NCBI GenBank assembly: GCA_001038565.1
Contig: LFJO01000003.1
Location: forward strand, 325,700 to 375,193
DNA length: 49,494 bases
From: Alkalihalobacillus pseudalcaliphilus
GTDB taxonomy: Bacteria > Bacillota > Bacilli > Bacillales > Bacillaceae_D
Direction: 5' to 3'
Below, one piece after another: positions 1 to 8,265 of this stretch (position 1 is its first letter; the number at the start of each line of letters is the position of its first letter). The translations under genes and the position numbers were made by a program. The notes beneath the pieces are model-generated. The model ran no database searches. It worked only from the letters and a program-made list of their open reading frames with translations, and was not told the origin of the DNA.

Positions 1-436
1 GTGAGCTGAAAAAGGAGAAGAAAGCCCGAGCAAACGCTGAATCACGGGGTTGCGAGCTGAAAAATAGTAAGAAAGCCCGAGCAAACGCGGAATCGCGGGG
101 TTACGGGCAGAAAAAGAAGAAAAAAGCCCGAGCAAACGCTGAATCACGGGGTTGTGAGCTGAAAAAGGAGAAGAAAGCCCGAGCAAACGCTGAATCACGG
201 GGTTGTGAGCAGAAAAAAGAGAAGGAAGCCCGAGCAAACGCTGAATCGCGGGGTTGCGGGCAGAAAAAGAAGAAGAAAGCCCGAGCAAACACGGAATCAC
301 GGGGGTGTGAGCTGAAAAAGGAGAAGAAAGCCCGAGCAAACGCGGAATCACGGGGTTGCGAGCTGAAAAATAGTAAGAAAGCCCGAGCAAACGCGGGTTG
401 CGAGCTGAAAAAGGTGGAGGAAGCCCGAGTAAACGT
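1..436. repeat. 51-bp tandem repeat array, about 9 units
   Basis: Units begin at 1, 52, 103, 154, 205, 256, 307, 358 and 400. The first seven are 51 bp, the eighth is 42 bp (it lacks 9 bp near its end) and the ninth decays at about 436. The left end lies outside the window. Each unit has a GAGCTGAAAAA or GGGCAGAAAAA segment, a purine-rich stretch, then GCCCGAGCAAAC. In the units carrying TTGCGGGC, that sequence can pair with GCCCGAGCAA across the purine loop. There are no unique spacers, so this is not CRISPR. Because 51 is divisible by three, the minus strand stays open for 114 codons. That frame is a Phe/Arg-rich 17-residue repeat with no family features and is not called as a gene. Confidence 0.95.
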
Positions 437-473
437 AAAACCCATCGCTCCAAGTAACTTCCATACAAAGTAT
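437..473 (+). repeat. 3' boundary module of the dispersed repeat family (locus A)
   Basis: The array above ends in CCATCGCTCCAAGTAACTTC followed by CATACAAAG. This closely matches the sequence closing the second array (AAGTAACTTTCACATAAAA, 23604-23622) and the modules at 41851-41867, 49120-49134 and, reversed, 26024-26037. It ends a few bases before the truB ribosome binding site (AAGGAG, 481-486). The partner 5' module expected to the left would lie outside the window. Confidence 0.6.
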
Positions 474-494
474 ATATATTAAGGAGTTTTGTAG

Positions 495-1421
495 ATGAAA
501 ACAGCTGGCATCCTGTCATTATTAAAACCAGCCGGAATGACGTCACATGATTGTGTCGTAAAAATAAGAAAACTATTTCAAACAAAAAAGGTAGGGCACA
601 CAGGGACATTAGATCCTGCAGTCACGGGTGTTTTACCAATTTGTATTGGACAAGCTACCAAAGTTGCCGAATATATGTCTGACTATGCAAAAGCCTATGA
701 AGCTGAAGTCACTTTAGGAATCGCCACAACGACCGAAGACCAAACAGGTGAAATGATTGAGCAAGTTGACATCGATCAGCTCCTTACAAATGAACAAATA
801 GATGCAACATTAAAGACCTTTCAAGGAGAAATCACACAAATTCCTCCTATGTATTCAGCAGTAAAAGTAAATGGTCGGAGATTGTATGATTATGCAAGGA
901 AAAATGAAGTCGTAGAACGGCCAAAGAGGCTAGTAAACATCTATGAAATAATACGTCTTGATGATGTCCAGTTAGACCAAGAAGCTAAAGTCATCCGCTT
1001 TCGTATATCCGTTCTTTGCTCAAAAGGGACATATGTAAGGACATTAGCGGTTGATATAGGTAAAAAGCTTGGTTTGCCTGCTCATATGTCTAAGCTCATT
1101 CGAACATCTTCAGGACCATTTCTGCTAGATGATTGCATAACTTTAGAAGAGCTTGAAAATTTTCCGAGTGTTGAAGAAAGGTATCGTTACTTATTACCTC
1201 TTGATCGAGCGATCGCTCATTTACCTTCCTATACAGTTGATGAAGAGATAGAACAGAAGATTAAATTTGGTTCGGTATTAACCAAAGACAAATCTATAGA
1301 AGAAAGTCGATTTACCTTTTATAATAGAGAAGGTCAATGTTTAGCGATCTATCAAGATCATCCAACAAAAGAAGGATTGATCAAACCTGAAAAGATGCTT
1401 TTTATATCAGCTGGTCAGTAA
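495..1421 (+). CDS. truB: tRNA pseudouridine(55) synthase TruB
   Basis: Cytoplasmic enzyme that converts U55 in the T-loop of tRNAs to pseudouridine. The 308-residue protein has the family length. The catalytic motif GHTGTLDPAVTGVLP is at residues 34-48, with the nucleophilic aspartate at D40, and KPAGMTSHD lies near the N-terminus. The start is an ATG preceded by AAGGAG (481-486). Downstream, ribF follows after 21 bases, as in the B. subtilis infB-rbfA-truB-ribC cluster. rbfA is not in the window; the tandem array occupies the space where it would be expected. Identification is secure from motif and neighbours. Confidence 0.97.
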   Translation: MKTAGILSLLKPAGMTSHDCVVKIRKLFQTKKVGHTGTLDPAVTGVLPICIGQATKVAEYMSDYAKAYEAEVTLGIATTTEDQTGEMIEQVDIDQLLTNEQIDATLKTFQGEITQIPPMYSAVKVNGRRLYDYARKNEVVERPKRLVNIYEIIRLDDVQLDQEAKVIRFRISVLCSKGTYVRTLAVDIGKKLGLPAHMSKLIRTSSGPFLLDDCITLEELENFPSVEERYRYLLPLDRAIAHLPSYTVDEEIEQKIKFGSVLTKDKSIEESRFTFYNREGQCLAIYQDHPTKEGLIKPEKMLFISAGQ

Positions 1422-1442
1422 ATCATACAAGGGGGACTGAAG

Positions 1443-2399
1443 ATGGAGACGATTTATTTGCAGCATCCCATCGATCCAACAGAAATAGATATCAAACCGA
1501 CTGTGATGGCATTAGGTTATTTTGACGGTGTCCATAAAGGTCATCAAGAGGTTATCAAAGTGGCTGCCGAGCAAGCCGTTGAGAAAGGCTTGTTATTAAC
1601 GCTCATGACGTTTTCTCCACATCCAAAGGAAGTATTATCAAAAGTGGCTGAACCAATGAGGCATTTAACGCCACTTGAAGATAAGTTGCAGTTATTAGAG
1701 AAATTAGGCGTAGATCGAGTACTCGTCGTTTCCTTTACGGAAGATTTCGCTAAGCTAACTCCAGAGCAATTTGTAGAACAATATATAATAAATCTGCATG
1801 TTCAGCACACTGTTTGTGGATTTGATTTCACATATGGATCACGAGGGAAAGGTAATATAAACACATTACCTGAGCATTCGAAAGAGAGATTTACACAAAG
1901 TATTGTACCAAAATTGGAGTACGAGAATAAAAAAATCAGCTCAACCCATATAAGAAAGTTATTAGAAGCTGGGCAAGTTGAGCAAGTTCCATATGATTTA
2001 AACCGTTACTATTCCATTCAGGGGATCGTTGTTGATGGCGATAAACGAGGACGAAAGCTAGGTTTTCCTACTGCCAATATTCAAATGAACAAACGTTATG
2101 TGATCCCGAAAACGGGTGTATATGGTGTTCGTGTTAGCTATAAGAATAAAGCCTATTTTGGAGTCTGTAATCTTGGTTATGTACCGACTTTTAATGAAAA
2201 TCAAAAGCCTGAACCATCGATTGAAGTCCATCTATTAGACTTTGATCAAAATGTGTATGGAGAATCATTAAAAGTAGAATGGATTTTTAGAATTCGCTCT
2301 GAAAAGAAATTTGCCGACTTTAATGATCTAGTTAAACAAATCAACACTGATAAACTAACAGCCATTGATTTTTTCAATGAAAATGAACTTGCATTCTAG
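1443..2399 (+). CDS. ribF: bifunctional riboflavin kinase / FAD synthetase RibF
   Basis: Makes FMN from riboflavin and ATP, then FAD from FMN and ATP, in the cytoplasm. It has 318 residues, the usual length. The N-terminal FAD synthetase half carries the nucleotidyltransferase signature GYFDGVHKGH (residues 25-34), CGFDFTYGSRGKG near 125-137 and SSTHIRK near 166-172. The C-terminal flavokinase half carries GDKRGRKLGFPTAN (about 198-211), including the PTAN loop. The start is ATG behind GGGGGAC. It is called ribC in B. subtilis. It sits between truB and rpsO as in other Bacillaceae. Confidence 0.97.
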   Translation: METIYLQHPIDPTEIDIKPTVMALGYFDGVHKGHQEVIKVAAEQAVEKGLLLTLMTFSPHPKEVLSKVAEPMRHLTPLEDKLQLLEKLGVDRVLVVSFTEDFAKLTPEQFVEQYIINLHVQHTVCGFDFTYGSRGKGNINTLPEHSKERFTQSIVPKLEYENKKISSTHIRKLLEAGQVEQVPYDLNRYYSIQGIVVDGDKRGRKLGFPTANIQMNKRYVIPKTGVYGVRVSYKNKAYFGVCNLGYVPTFNENQKPEPSIEVHLLDFDQNVYGESLKVEWIFRIRSEKKFADFNDLVKQINTDKLTAIDFFNENELAF

Positions 2400-2511
2400 T
2401 AAGAATCCATGTATAGTAGTCATGTACATGAAGTACTAATCCTTTTCTTGGCAAAACGATTTCACCGACGTTTGCGAGGGATGGGAGATTTTCGAAAGGG
2501 AGGTGAATAGG
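2400..2511 (+). promoter_or_regulatory. candidate rpsO leader (possible S15 autoregulation site)
   Basis: This 112-base stretch separates ribF from rpsO. A hairpin can form between GCAAAACG (2451-2458) and CGTTTGC (2469-2475), and the strong binding site GGGAGGTG (2498-2505) follows. In related Bacillaceae, S15 represses its own mRNA through a structured leader at this position. The three-way fold of the known leader was not demonstrated here, so the regulatory role is inferred from position and folding potential. Confidence 0.35.
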
Positions 2512-2781
2512 ATGGCATTAACACAAGAGCGTAAAAATGAAATTATCGCTGAGTTTAAAGTGCATGATACGGACACTGGTTCTCCAGAAGTTCAAGTCGC
2601 TATCCTTACTGAGCAGATCAACACATTAAATGAGCATTTACGTACTCATAAGAAGGATCACCATTCACGTCGTGGTCTTTTAAAAATGGTAGGTCAACGT
2701 CGTAACTTGTTAACTTACTTACGTAACAAAGATGTAACACGTTACCGTAACTTAGTTGATAAGCTTGGCTTACGTCGATAG
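2512..2781 (+). CDS. rpsO: 30S ribosomal protein S15
   Basis: Small-subunit protein that binds the central domain of 16S rRNA early in assembly. It begins [15 protein letters not shown] and contains [13 protein letters not shown] and [15 protein letters not shown], typical of S15. ATG 2512 was chosen over an in-frame GTG at 2503. It gives exactly the family length of 89 residues and sits correctly behind GGGAGGTG; the GTG lies inside that binding site. It is followed by a strong terminator, so rpsO and pnp are at least partly separate transcripts. Confidence 0.98.
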   Translation: MALTQERKNEIIAEFKVHDTDTGSPEVQVAILTEQINTLNEHLRTHKKDHHSRRGLLKMVGQRRNLLTYLRNKDVTRYRNLVDKLGLRR

Positions 2782-2791
2782 TATCGAAGTG

Positions 2792-2816
2792 AAAGCGGGA
2801 GAATTCCCGCTTTTTT
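2792..2816 (+). terminator. intrinsic terminator of rpsO
   Basis: GCGGGA (795-800 within this kilobase) pairs with TCCCGC around a four-base loop. The stem is extended by AAA/TTT and followed by a run of T. It lies 10 bases after the rpsO stop codon. Confidence 0.9.
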
Positions 2817-3005
2817 CGCTCTTTAAGCCTTTAAAATATGAAGATAGCATCATCAAAAGAATCATACATATGAAGCTTCAATTAGTTTATACGTGTTAAA
2901 TAGAAGTAATCCTTTTATTTTTTGGTTAAATAGGCAATAATAAGTAGTGAGCTTAAAAGTAGTATATAAGCATGATTATTTTTGTGTACGAGAGGAGTAC
3001 GCGTA

Positions 3006-5123
3006 ATGGAACAAGAAAGACAAGTATTTACAATGGAATGGGCCGGACGTACGCTAACTATTGAAGCGGGACAATTAGCTAAACAAGCGAACGGTGCGGT
3101 TCTTGTTCGTTATGGGGATACAGCTGTCTTAAGTACAGCAACAGCTTCCAAGGATCCAAAGGATGTAAGCTTTTTCCCTTTAACTGTTAATTATGAAGAA
3201 AGATTATATGCAGCTGGTAAAATTCCAGGCGGATTCATTAAAAGGGAAGGTCGCCCTAGTGAAAAAGCGATTTTAGCTAGCCGATTAATTGACCGTCCGA
3301 TCCGACCATTATTCCCAGATGGTTTCCGTAATGAAGTTCAAGTAATTAGTATCGTCATGAGTGTTGAACAAAACTGTTCATCTGAAATGGCTGCTATGTT
3401 TGGTTCTTCACTGGCTTTGTCAATCTCAGATATCCCGTTTGACGGACCGATTGCTGGTGTGACAGTAGGTCGTTCAGAAGACGGTACCTTTATGGTTAAT
3501 CCAACGCCAGAGCAACTAGACAAAAGTGATTTAAATCTTGTTGTGGCTGGAACAAAAGATGCAATAAATATGGTTGAAGCAGGTGCTGATGAGGTACCAG
3601 AAGAAGTAATGCTTGAAGCGATTATGTTCGGTCATGAAGAAATTAAACGCTTAATTGCGTTCCAAGAAGAAATTGTCGCCAAAGTAGGTAAGGAAAAGCG
3701 TGAAGTTGTTTTAAAACAAGTTGATGCTGAGCTCGAAAAAGAAGTACGTGAAATAGCTGAATTAGACTTGAAACAAGCGGTTCAAGTACAAGAGAAGCAT
3801 GCAAGACAAGCTGCCATTGATGAAGTAATGAATGCAACGTTGGCAAAATTTGAAGAGCGTGCAGATGAAGATATTAAGCTAAGTGACGTAAAAGAAACGT
3901 TACAAAAGCTTGTGAAAGAAGAAGTTAGACGCTTAATAACGGTTGAAAAGATTCGACCTGACGGAAGAGCGATTGATGAAATTAGAGCTCTATCATCTCA
4001 AGTAACTTTATTACCTCGTACACACGGTTCTGGTTTATTTACACGCGGACAAACTCAAGCGCTTAGTATTTGTACGCTTGGTGCTTTAGGTGATGTACAA
4101 ATTCTTGATGGACTTGGAATCGAAGAGTCTAAGCGTTTTATGCATCATTATAATTTCCCTCAGTTCAGTGTGGGTGAAACCGGTCCTATCCGTGGTCCTG
4201 GTCGCCGTGAGATTGGACATGGTGCCTTAGGTGAACGTGCATTAGAACCAGTCATTCCAAATGAGGTAGATTTCCCTTATACAATTCGTCTAGTATCAGA
4301 GGTATTAGAATCTAATGGTTCAACTTCTCAAGCTAGTATCTGTGCAAGCACACTTGCGATGATGGATGCCGGAGTTCCGATTAAAGCACCTGTAGCTGGA
4401 ATTGCGATGGGATTAGTAAAACAAGATGAACATATTAGTGTTTTAACAGATATTCAAGGTATGGAAGATGCTTTAGGAGATATGGATTTTAAAGTAGCTG
4501 GTACACAAAAAGGCGTAACGGCTCTGCAAATGGATATCAAAATCTCTGGTATTAATCGTGAGATCTTAGAAGAAGCTTTAGAACAAGCGAAAAAAGGTCG
4601 TATGGTTATTTTAGATAGTATGTTAGCAACGATTTCTGAATCTCGTGAAGAGCTTTCTGAATATGCACCAAAGATTCTAACAATGAAAATTAATCCTGAT
4701 AAAATCCGTGATGTTATTGGACCAAGCGGTAAAATGATTAATAAAATCATTGAGGATACAGGTGTCAAAATTGATATTGAGCAAGATGGTACAGTTTACA
4801 TTTCATCGATAGATAGTGAAATGAACAAAAAAGCTCGCTCTACGATTGAAGATATCGTTCGTGAAGTTGAAGTTGGACAAACTTACTTAGGTAAGGTAAA
4901 ACGTATCGAGAAATTTGGGGCGTTTGTAGAATTGTTCAAAGGAAAAGATGGCCTCGTTCACATTTCCCAACTTGCGGAAGAGCGTACGAACAAAGTGGAA
5001 GACGTTGTGAAAATTGGTGATGAAATCCTTGTGCGTGTAACAGAGATTGATAACCAAGGTCGCGTTAATCTTTCTCGTAAAGTTATTTTAAAAGAGCAAA
5101 GCGAACAACAAGCTCAGAAATAA
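3006..5123 (+). CDS. pnp: polyribonucleotide nucleotidyltransferase (PNPase)
   Basis: Phosphorolytic 3'-to-5' exoribonuclease that forms a trimeric ring, degrades mRNA and can add 3' tails. The 705-residue product has two RNase PH domains separated by a helical domain. The second core has FTRGQTQAL and [21 protein letters not shown] domain ([18 protein letters not shown]) and a C-terminal S1 domain ([25 protein letters not shown]) follow. ATG 3006 (MEQERQVF) sits behind GAGAGGAG. An upstream in-frame start at 2982 would add eight residues without a binding site. The 189-base gap before it presumably holds its own promoter, but no clear one was found. Confidence 0.98.
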   Translation: MEQERQVFTMEWAGRTLTIEAGQLAKQANGAVLVRYGDTAVLSTATASKDPKDVSFFPLTVNYEERLYAAGKIPGGFIKREGRPSEKAILASRLIDRPIRPLFPDGFRNEVQVISIVMSVEQNCSSEMAAMFGSSLALSISDIPFDGPIAGVTVGRSEDGTFMVNPTPEQLDKSDLNLVVAGTKDAINMVEAGADEVPEEVMLEAIMFGHEEIKRLIAFQEEIVAKVGKEKREVVLKQVDAELEKEVREIAELDLKQAVQVQEKHARQAAIDEVMNATLAKFEERADEDIKLSDVKETLQKLVKEEVRRLITVEKIRPDGRAIDEIRALSSQVTLLPRTHGSGLFTRGQTQALSICTLGALGDVQILDGLGIEESKRFMHHYNFPQFSVGETGPIRGPGRREIGHGALGERALEPVIPNEVDFPYTIRLVSEVLESNGSTSQASICASTLAMMDAGVPIKAPVAGIAMGLVKQDEHISVLTDIQGMEDALGDMDFKVAGTQKGVTALQMDIKISGINREILEEALEQAKKGRMVILDSMLATISESREELSEYAPKILTMKINPDKIRDVIGPSGKMINKIIEDTGVKIDIEQDGTVYISSIDSEMNKKARSTIEDIVREVEVGQTYLGKVKRIEKFGAFVELFKGKDGLVHISQLAEERTNKVEDVVKIGDEILVRVTEIDNQGRVNLSRKVILKEQSEQQAQK

Positions 5124-5130
5124 GAGCTTA

Positions 5131-5158
5131 GGCTGGAGTTTTTCCAGTCTTTTTTTTA
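5131..5158 (+). terminator. intrinsic terminator of pnp
   Basis: GGCTGGA pairs with TCCAGTC (one G-T pair) around a short T-rich loop and is followed by eight T. A wider stem, TAAGAGC (5121-5127) with GCTCTTA (5160-5166), encloses it. Confidence 0.85.
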
Positions 5159-5166
5159 TGCTCTTA

Positions 5167-5193
5167 GACAAGTGAGCTATGTTCTAACTTGTC
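5167..5193 (+). other. stem-loop upstream of the deacetylase-like gene
   Basis: GACAAGT (5167-5173) is perfectly complementary to ACTTGTC (5187-5193) across a 13-base loop, 38 bases before the next gene. No T-run follows, so it is not a standard terminator. It may be part of the 5' leader of the next transcript or an operator. Function unknown. Confidence 0.45.
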
Positions 5194-5230
5194 CCTGATT
5201 GTCATAGGATGAAGCAAAGGGAGGGATGAT

Positions 5231-6208
5231 ATGAAAAAGGTAGTCATTCACACTTTGCTTTGCTTAGTATTAGTAAGCCTATCATTTGCAGCTGTTCATA
5301 ATCCTTTTTCATTAAACTATATAGAGTCTGTGAAAGAAGAAAGTTTGCTCGTGATGGCTGAGCAAGATCCATTATGGCAAGAAATTAGTTCTAAAGCACC
5401 TGATTATGAAATGAAACCAATTGATGCACGAATTGACCGTGTCTGGAAAGCGGTGCCTGGTTATAATGGATTAAAAGTTGACGTAGAAAGTTCCTATGAT
5501 AAGATGAAGAAGTTAGGGCTTTTTGATGAAAATGAGCTTGTTTTTGAAGAGGTTTCACCGAAGATACATTTAGAGGACTTAGAGCCACAACCGATATACC
5601 GTGGCAATGAAGAGAAACCAATGGTCTCCTTCTTAATTAATGTTGCTTGGGGTAATGAATATATTCCTGACATTTTAAAAACACTAAATAAACACAGCAT
5701 AAAAGCAACTTTTTTCTTAGATGGTTCTTGGGTTAAAAGCAATCCACAAATGGCGATGATGATTCAGGAAGAAGGTCATGAAATAGGCTCCCATGCTTAT
5801 TCGCACCCGGATATGCAAACTTTAACGGAAAAAAGAATAGACGAAGAGTTATCCAAAACCAATGACGTGATTGAGGCAACATTAAATGTGTCACCTAAGT
5901 GGTTTGCACCACCGAGTGGTAGTTTTAACCAATTAGTCGTAGACAGGGCAGCTTTTTATCAAATGCAAACCATTCTTTGGTCTGTCGATACCATTGATTG
6001 GCGTAAACCAGATCCGATGCAAATGAGTCAGAAGGTCGTAAGTAAAGTCCATAATGGAGCAACGATTCTTATGCATCCAACAGAGTCAACGGCAAAAGGT
6101 ATGGAGTCAATGATTAGTGGTATAAAAGAACAAGGTTTTCAAATTGGTACTGTATCGGATTTGATGGATGAGAAAAGATTACAAGGTGTAACCTCTACTC
6201 AAAACTAG
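5231..6208 (+). CDS. ylxY: YlxY-like polysaccharide deacetylase-family protein
   Basis: A 325-residue protein with an N-terminal hydrophobic segment (residues 4-22) that should act as a signal or anchor, placing the rest outside the membrane. The NodB-homology domain spans about 130-315. The usual catalytic TFDDG motif is replaced by FLINVAWGNEY (134-144), so the base aspartate and metal-binding aspartate are not recognisable. The HxxxH metal motif is kept (H188, H192 in SHAYSHPD). The arginine of the third motif is missing in WFAPPSGSFN. B. subtilis YlxY occupies the same position after pnp. The family is linked to sporulation loci by context. Deacetylase activity is doubtful. It probably forms one transcript with the next gene, 11 bases on. 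Confidence 0.85.
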   Translation: MKKVVIHTLLCLVLVSLSFAAVHNPFSLNYIESVKEESLLVMAEQDPLWQEISSKAPDYEMKPIDARIDRVWKAVPGYNGLKVDVESSYDKMKKLGLFDENELVFEEVSPKIHLEDLEPQPIYRGNEEKPMVSFLINVAWGNEYIPDILKTLNKHSIKATFFLDGSWVKSNPQMAMMIQEEGHEIGSHAYSHPDMQTLTEKRIDEELSKTNDVIEATLNVSPKWFAPPSGSFNQLVVDRAAFYQMQTILWSVDTIDWRKPDPMQMSQKVVSKVHNGATILMHPTESTAKGMESMISGIKEQGFQIGTVSDLMDEKRLQGVTSTQN

Positions 6209-6219
6209 GAGGTAAAAGA

Positions 6220-7461
6220 GTGATTCAGAAGATTGAACTAGAAAATGGGGTTCGGATTTTAGCTGAGGAAATCCCATATGTACGTTCTGTTTCAATGGGA
6301 ATATGGGTTGGGACAGGATCAAGAAATGAATTAAAAGAGGAAAATGGAATTTCTCACTTTTTGGAACACATGTTTTTTAAAGGAACAGAAACACGAACAG
6401 CGGCTGAAATTGCCGAATCATTTGATCGTATCGGTGGGCAAGTGAATGCCTTCACCTCAAAGGAATATACGTGCTATTATGCAAAAGTATTAGATGAGCA
6501 TACACAAATAGCTATTGATATTTTATCTGATATGTTCTTTCATTCGAAGTTCGATAAAACGGAGCTACAAAAAGAAAGAAATGTAGTGCTTGAGGAAATA
6601 AAGATGGTGGATGATACCCCCGATGATATTGTTCATGATCTATTAAGTGAAGTCAGCTATGGCAATCATGCTTTGGCTTATCCGATTCTTGGTACGGTCC
6701 AAACATTAGAGACGTTTACCAATGAGCATTTACGTGATTATATGGACCGCTATTATACGGGCGACTATGTCGTCATTTCAATTGCTGGTAATATTACTAA
6801 AGAAATGATTGAACAGATCAAGGAAGTATTTTCTAAGGTAAAACCAACGACACATACACCAACAATAACAGCACCGACTTTTATGCCAGAAAAAATTGTT
6901 CGTAAAAAAGATACAGAGCAAGCACACATCTGTTTAGGTTATCCTGGCTTAGAAATTGGTCATAAAGATATTTACGGTCTCGTTTTACTTAACAATTTAT
7001 TAGGTGGAAGTATGAGTAGTCGTCTGTTTCAGGAAATTCGAGAACAACGTGGCTTATGTTATTCTGTGTTTTCCTATCATTCCTCCTATCAAGATAGTGG
7101 AATGTTAACCATTTATGCAGGTACAGGTCATAAGCAATTAGATGAGCTGGTTACGGCGGTTAAAGAGACAACGGAGCAACTGTCAGCATCTGGGATGACA
7201 GCAAAAGAGCTTGAAAACGGCAAAGAGCAACTAAAAGGAAATCTTATGTTAAGTCTTGAAAGTACCAATAGTCGAATGAGTCGAAATGGCAAAAACGAGC
7301 TATTGTTAAAAAAGCATCGTAGTTTAGATGAAATCATTGAGGAAATAAACGATGTTAACCTTGAGGATGTTAATCAACTGGCGAAGTCGATTTTATCAAA
7401 TAAACCATCGATTTCATTAATTAATGCCAATGGAGAAATGCCACACTCACTTCAACACTAA
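6220..7461 (+). CDS. mlpA: M16 family zinc peptidase (MlpA/YmxG type)
   Basis: A 413-residue insulinase-family peptidase. The inverted zinc motif HFLEH is at residues 46-50 with further glutamates about 75 residues on (KERNVVLEEIKM). The C-terminal half contains the conserved SSRLFQEIREQRGLCYSVFS segment (19 residues of it are nearly invariant in the family). The start is GTG 6220, six bases after AGGAGGT. In B. subtilis the orthologue lies upstream of the dipicolinate genes, and deletion alters extracellular protease levels. Two further M16-family genes lie at 19558-22137. No signal peptide is visible, so it should be cytoplasmic. Confidence 0.93.
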   Translation: MIQKIELENGVRILAEEIPYVRSVSMGIWVGTGSRNELKEENGISHFLEHMFFKGTETRTAAEIAESFDRIGGQVNAFTSKEYTCYYAKVLDEHTQIAIDILSDMFFHSKFDKTELQKERNVVLEEIKMVDDTPDDIVHDLLSEVSYGNHALAYPILGTVQTLETFTNEHLRDYMDRYYTGDYVVISIAGNITKEMIEQIKEVFSKVKPTTHTPTITAPTFMPEKIVRKKDTEQAHICLGYPGLEIGHKDIYGLVLLNNLLGGSMSSRLFQEIREQRGLCYSVFSYHSSYQDSGMLTIYAGTGHKQLDELVTAVKETTEQLSASGMTAKELENGKEQLKGNLMLSLESTNSRMSRNGKNELLLKKHRSLDEIIEEINDVNLEDVNQLAKSILSNKPSISLINANGEMPHSLQH

Positions 7462-7469
7462 TACTTAGC

Positions 7470-7527
7470 TTAGTTGGTCTTATTTTTAATTGAGTACATA
7501 CATTGAAATAAGGACAACTAATTTTTA
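7470..7527 (+). terminator. terminator-like hairpin between mlpA and ymxH
   Basis: TTAGTTG (7470-7476) and CTTATTT (7479-7485) pair with AAATAAG (7506-7512) and CAACTAA (7515-7521) around a two-base internal loop. Five T follow. The loop is long (about 20 bases), so termination may be partial. Confidence 0.6.
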
Positions 7528-7542
7528 GTGGGGTGATATCCG

Positions 7543-7788
7543 TTGCGATTAAGTGAAATGAGTAATAAGGAAATTATTGATTTTCAGCGTGGTGAGCGAT
7601 TAGGGATTCTCGGTCAAACGGATTTGTTAATTGATGAGGAGACGGGCGACATTCATGCTTTTATGATTCCGACGATGAAATGGTTTGGTTTCGGTAAAAA
7701 GGAGCATGAGGTGACCGTTTATTGGCAGCAAATCAAAAAAATTGGTCAGGATATGATCATAATTGATTTAGAAAGAATGGAATCTTAG
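7543..7788 (+). CDS. ymxH: YlmC/YmxH family PRC-barrel sporulation protein
   Basis: An 81-residue protein of the YlmC/YmxH family, whose fold is a small PRC-barrel beta domain. MRLSEMSNKEIIDF, GERLGILGQTDLLID and a late VYWQQIKKIGQDMIIIDL stretch are typical. It starts at TTG 7543 behind GGGGTGAT. Family members are found mostly in endospore formers; a biochemical role is not established. It lies between mlpA and the dpa genes as in B. subtilis and is followed by a strong terminator. Confidence 0.88.
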   Translation: MRLSEMSNKEIIDFQRGERLGILGQTDLLIDEETGDIHAFMIPTMKWFGFGKKEHEVTVYWQQIKKIGQDMIIIDLERMES

Positions 7789-7792
7789 TTTT

Positions 7793-7840
7793 AAAAAACC
7801 TGAGACTTTTCTATATATAGAAAAATCTCAGGTTTTTTGT
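7793..7840 (+). terminator. intrinsic terminator of ymxH
   Basis: Long hairpin: AACCTGAGA pairs with TCTCAGGTT, and inside it TTTTCTATA pairs with TATAGAAAA. A T-run follows and an A-run precedes, so it could work in both directions. Confidence 0.92.
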
Positions 7841-8153
7841 ATGGAGATGTACTTATGAGCGATAGGTACGAGCAATAACCTGATTACGATCAAACATGAG
7901 CAGTCTCAAAATCATTTATGAATGAAAAGTCACCAGTTAAAGAGTGGACGTGTGTGTAAATGATAAATGGAAGGTGGCTAGTTATACATATTGGGATAGT
8001 TACAAGTGGTTGCGGGCTTGCGAGCTGAAAAAAGCCGTAGAAAGCCCGAGCAAGAAGAACAGAGCAAGGTGAGTGCGCGAGAGAACGATCAAGACGTATT
8101 TTCACCTACATAAAGTTAGGCTTTTTCATAAAGGGGACTTAAGCAATTGTATT
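7841..8153. other. non-coding gap before dpaA
   Basis: No convincing gene. The stretch holds a solitary copy of the 51-bp repeat family at 8018-8055 and low-similarity sequence around it. A 71-codon minus-strand frame here crosses the repeat and looks non-coding. The dpaA promoter begins at 8154. Confidence 0.6.
8018..8055 (+). repeat. solitary unit of the 51-bp repeat family
   Basis: TTGCGAGCTGAAAAA, a short purine-rich stretch, then GAAAGCCCGAGCAA matches the units of the 1-436 array. Just upstream, GGTTGCGGGC (8009-8017) can pair with GCCCGAGCAA (8044-8053) with a two-base bulge, giving a hairpin. This shows the family is dispersed and not confined to one array. Confidence 0.75.
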
Positions 8154-8182
8154 CACCATGAACTGATTGGAGACATATGCTA
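8154..8182 (+). promoter_or_regulatory. sigma-K-type promoter of dpaA-dpaB
   Basis: CACC (8154-8157), 16 bases, then CATATGCTA (8174-8182) matches the mother-cell sigma-K consensus (mACm, 16-17, CATAnnnTA). Transcription would start near 8189, about 77 bases before the dpaA ATG. The dpa operon is known to be sigma-K dependent in B. subtilis. Confidence 0.75.
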
Positions 8183-8265
8183 TTTTGAAGCACTATCGTT
8201 CATCCCAATACGCAAAGTTTAAACAAAGAAAAGATGAAAAATGGTTGGAAAGGAGACCGATTTTG

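Noticed and set aside
1-436. CRISPR-like array (also 23058-23577 and 49219-49494)
   Set aside because: The units abut directly, there are no unique spacers, and no cas genes are present.
101-445. 114-codon minus-strand frame with 17-residue Phe/Arg repeats
   Set aside because: It exists only because the repeat unit is 51 bp (divisible by three). There is no ribosome binding site, and composition is unlike the neighbouring genes.
8167-8265. N-terminal extension of dpaA
   Set aside because: It overlaps the sigma-K promoter and lacks a binding site. DpaA homologues begin at the internal methionine.
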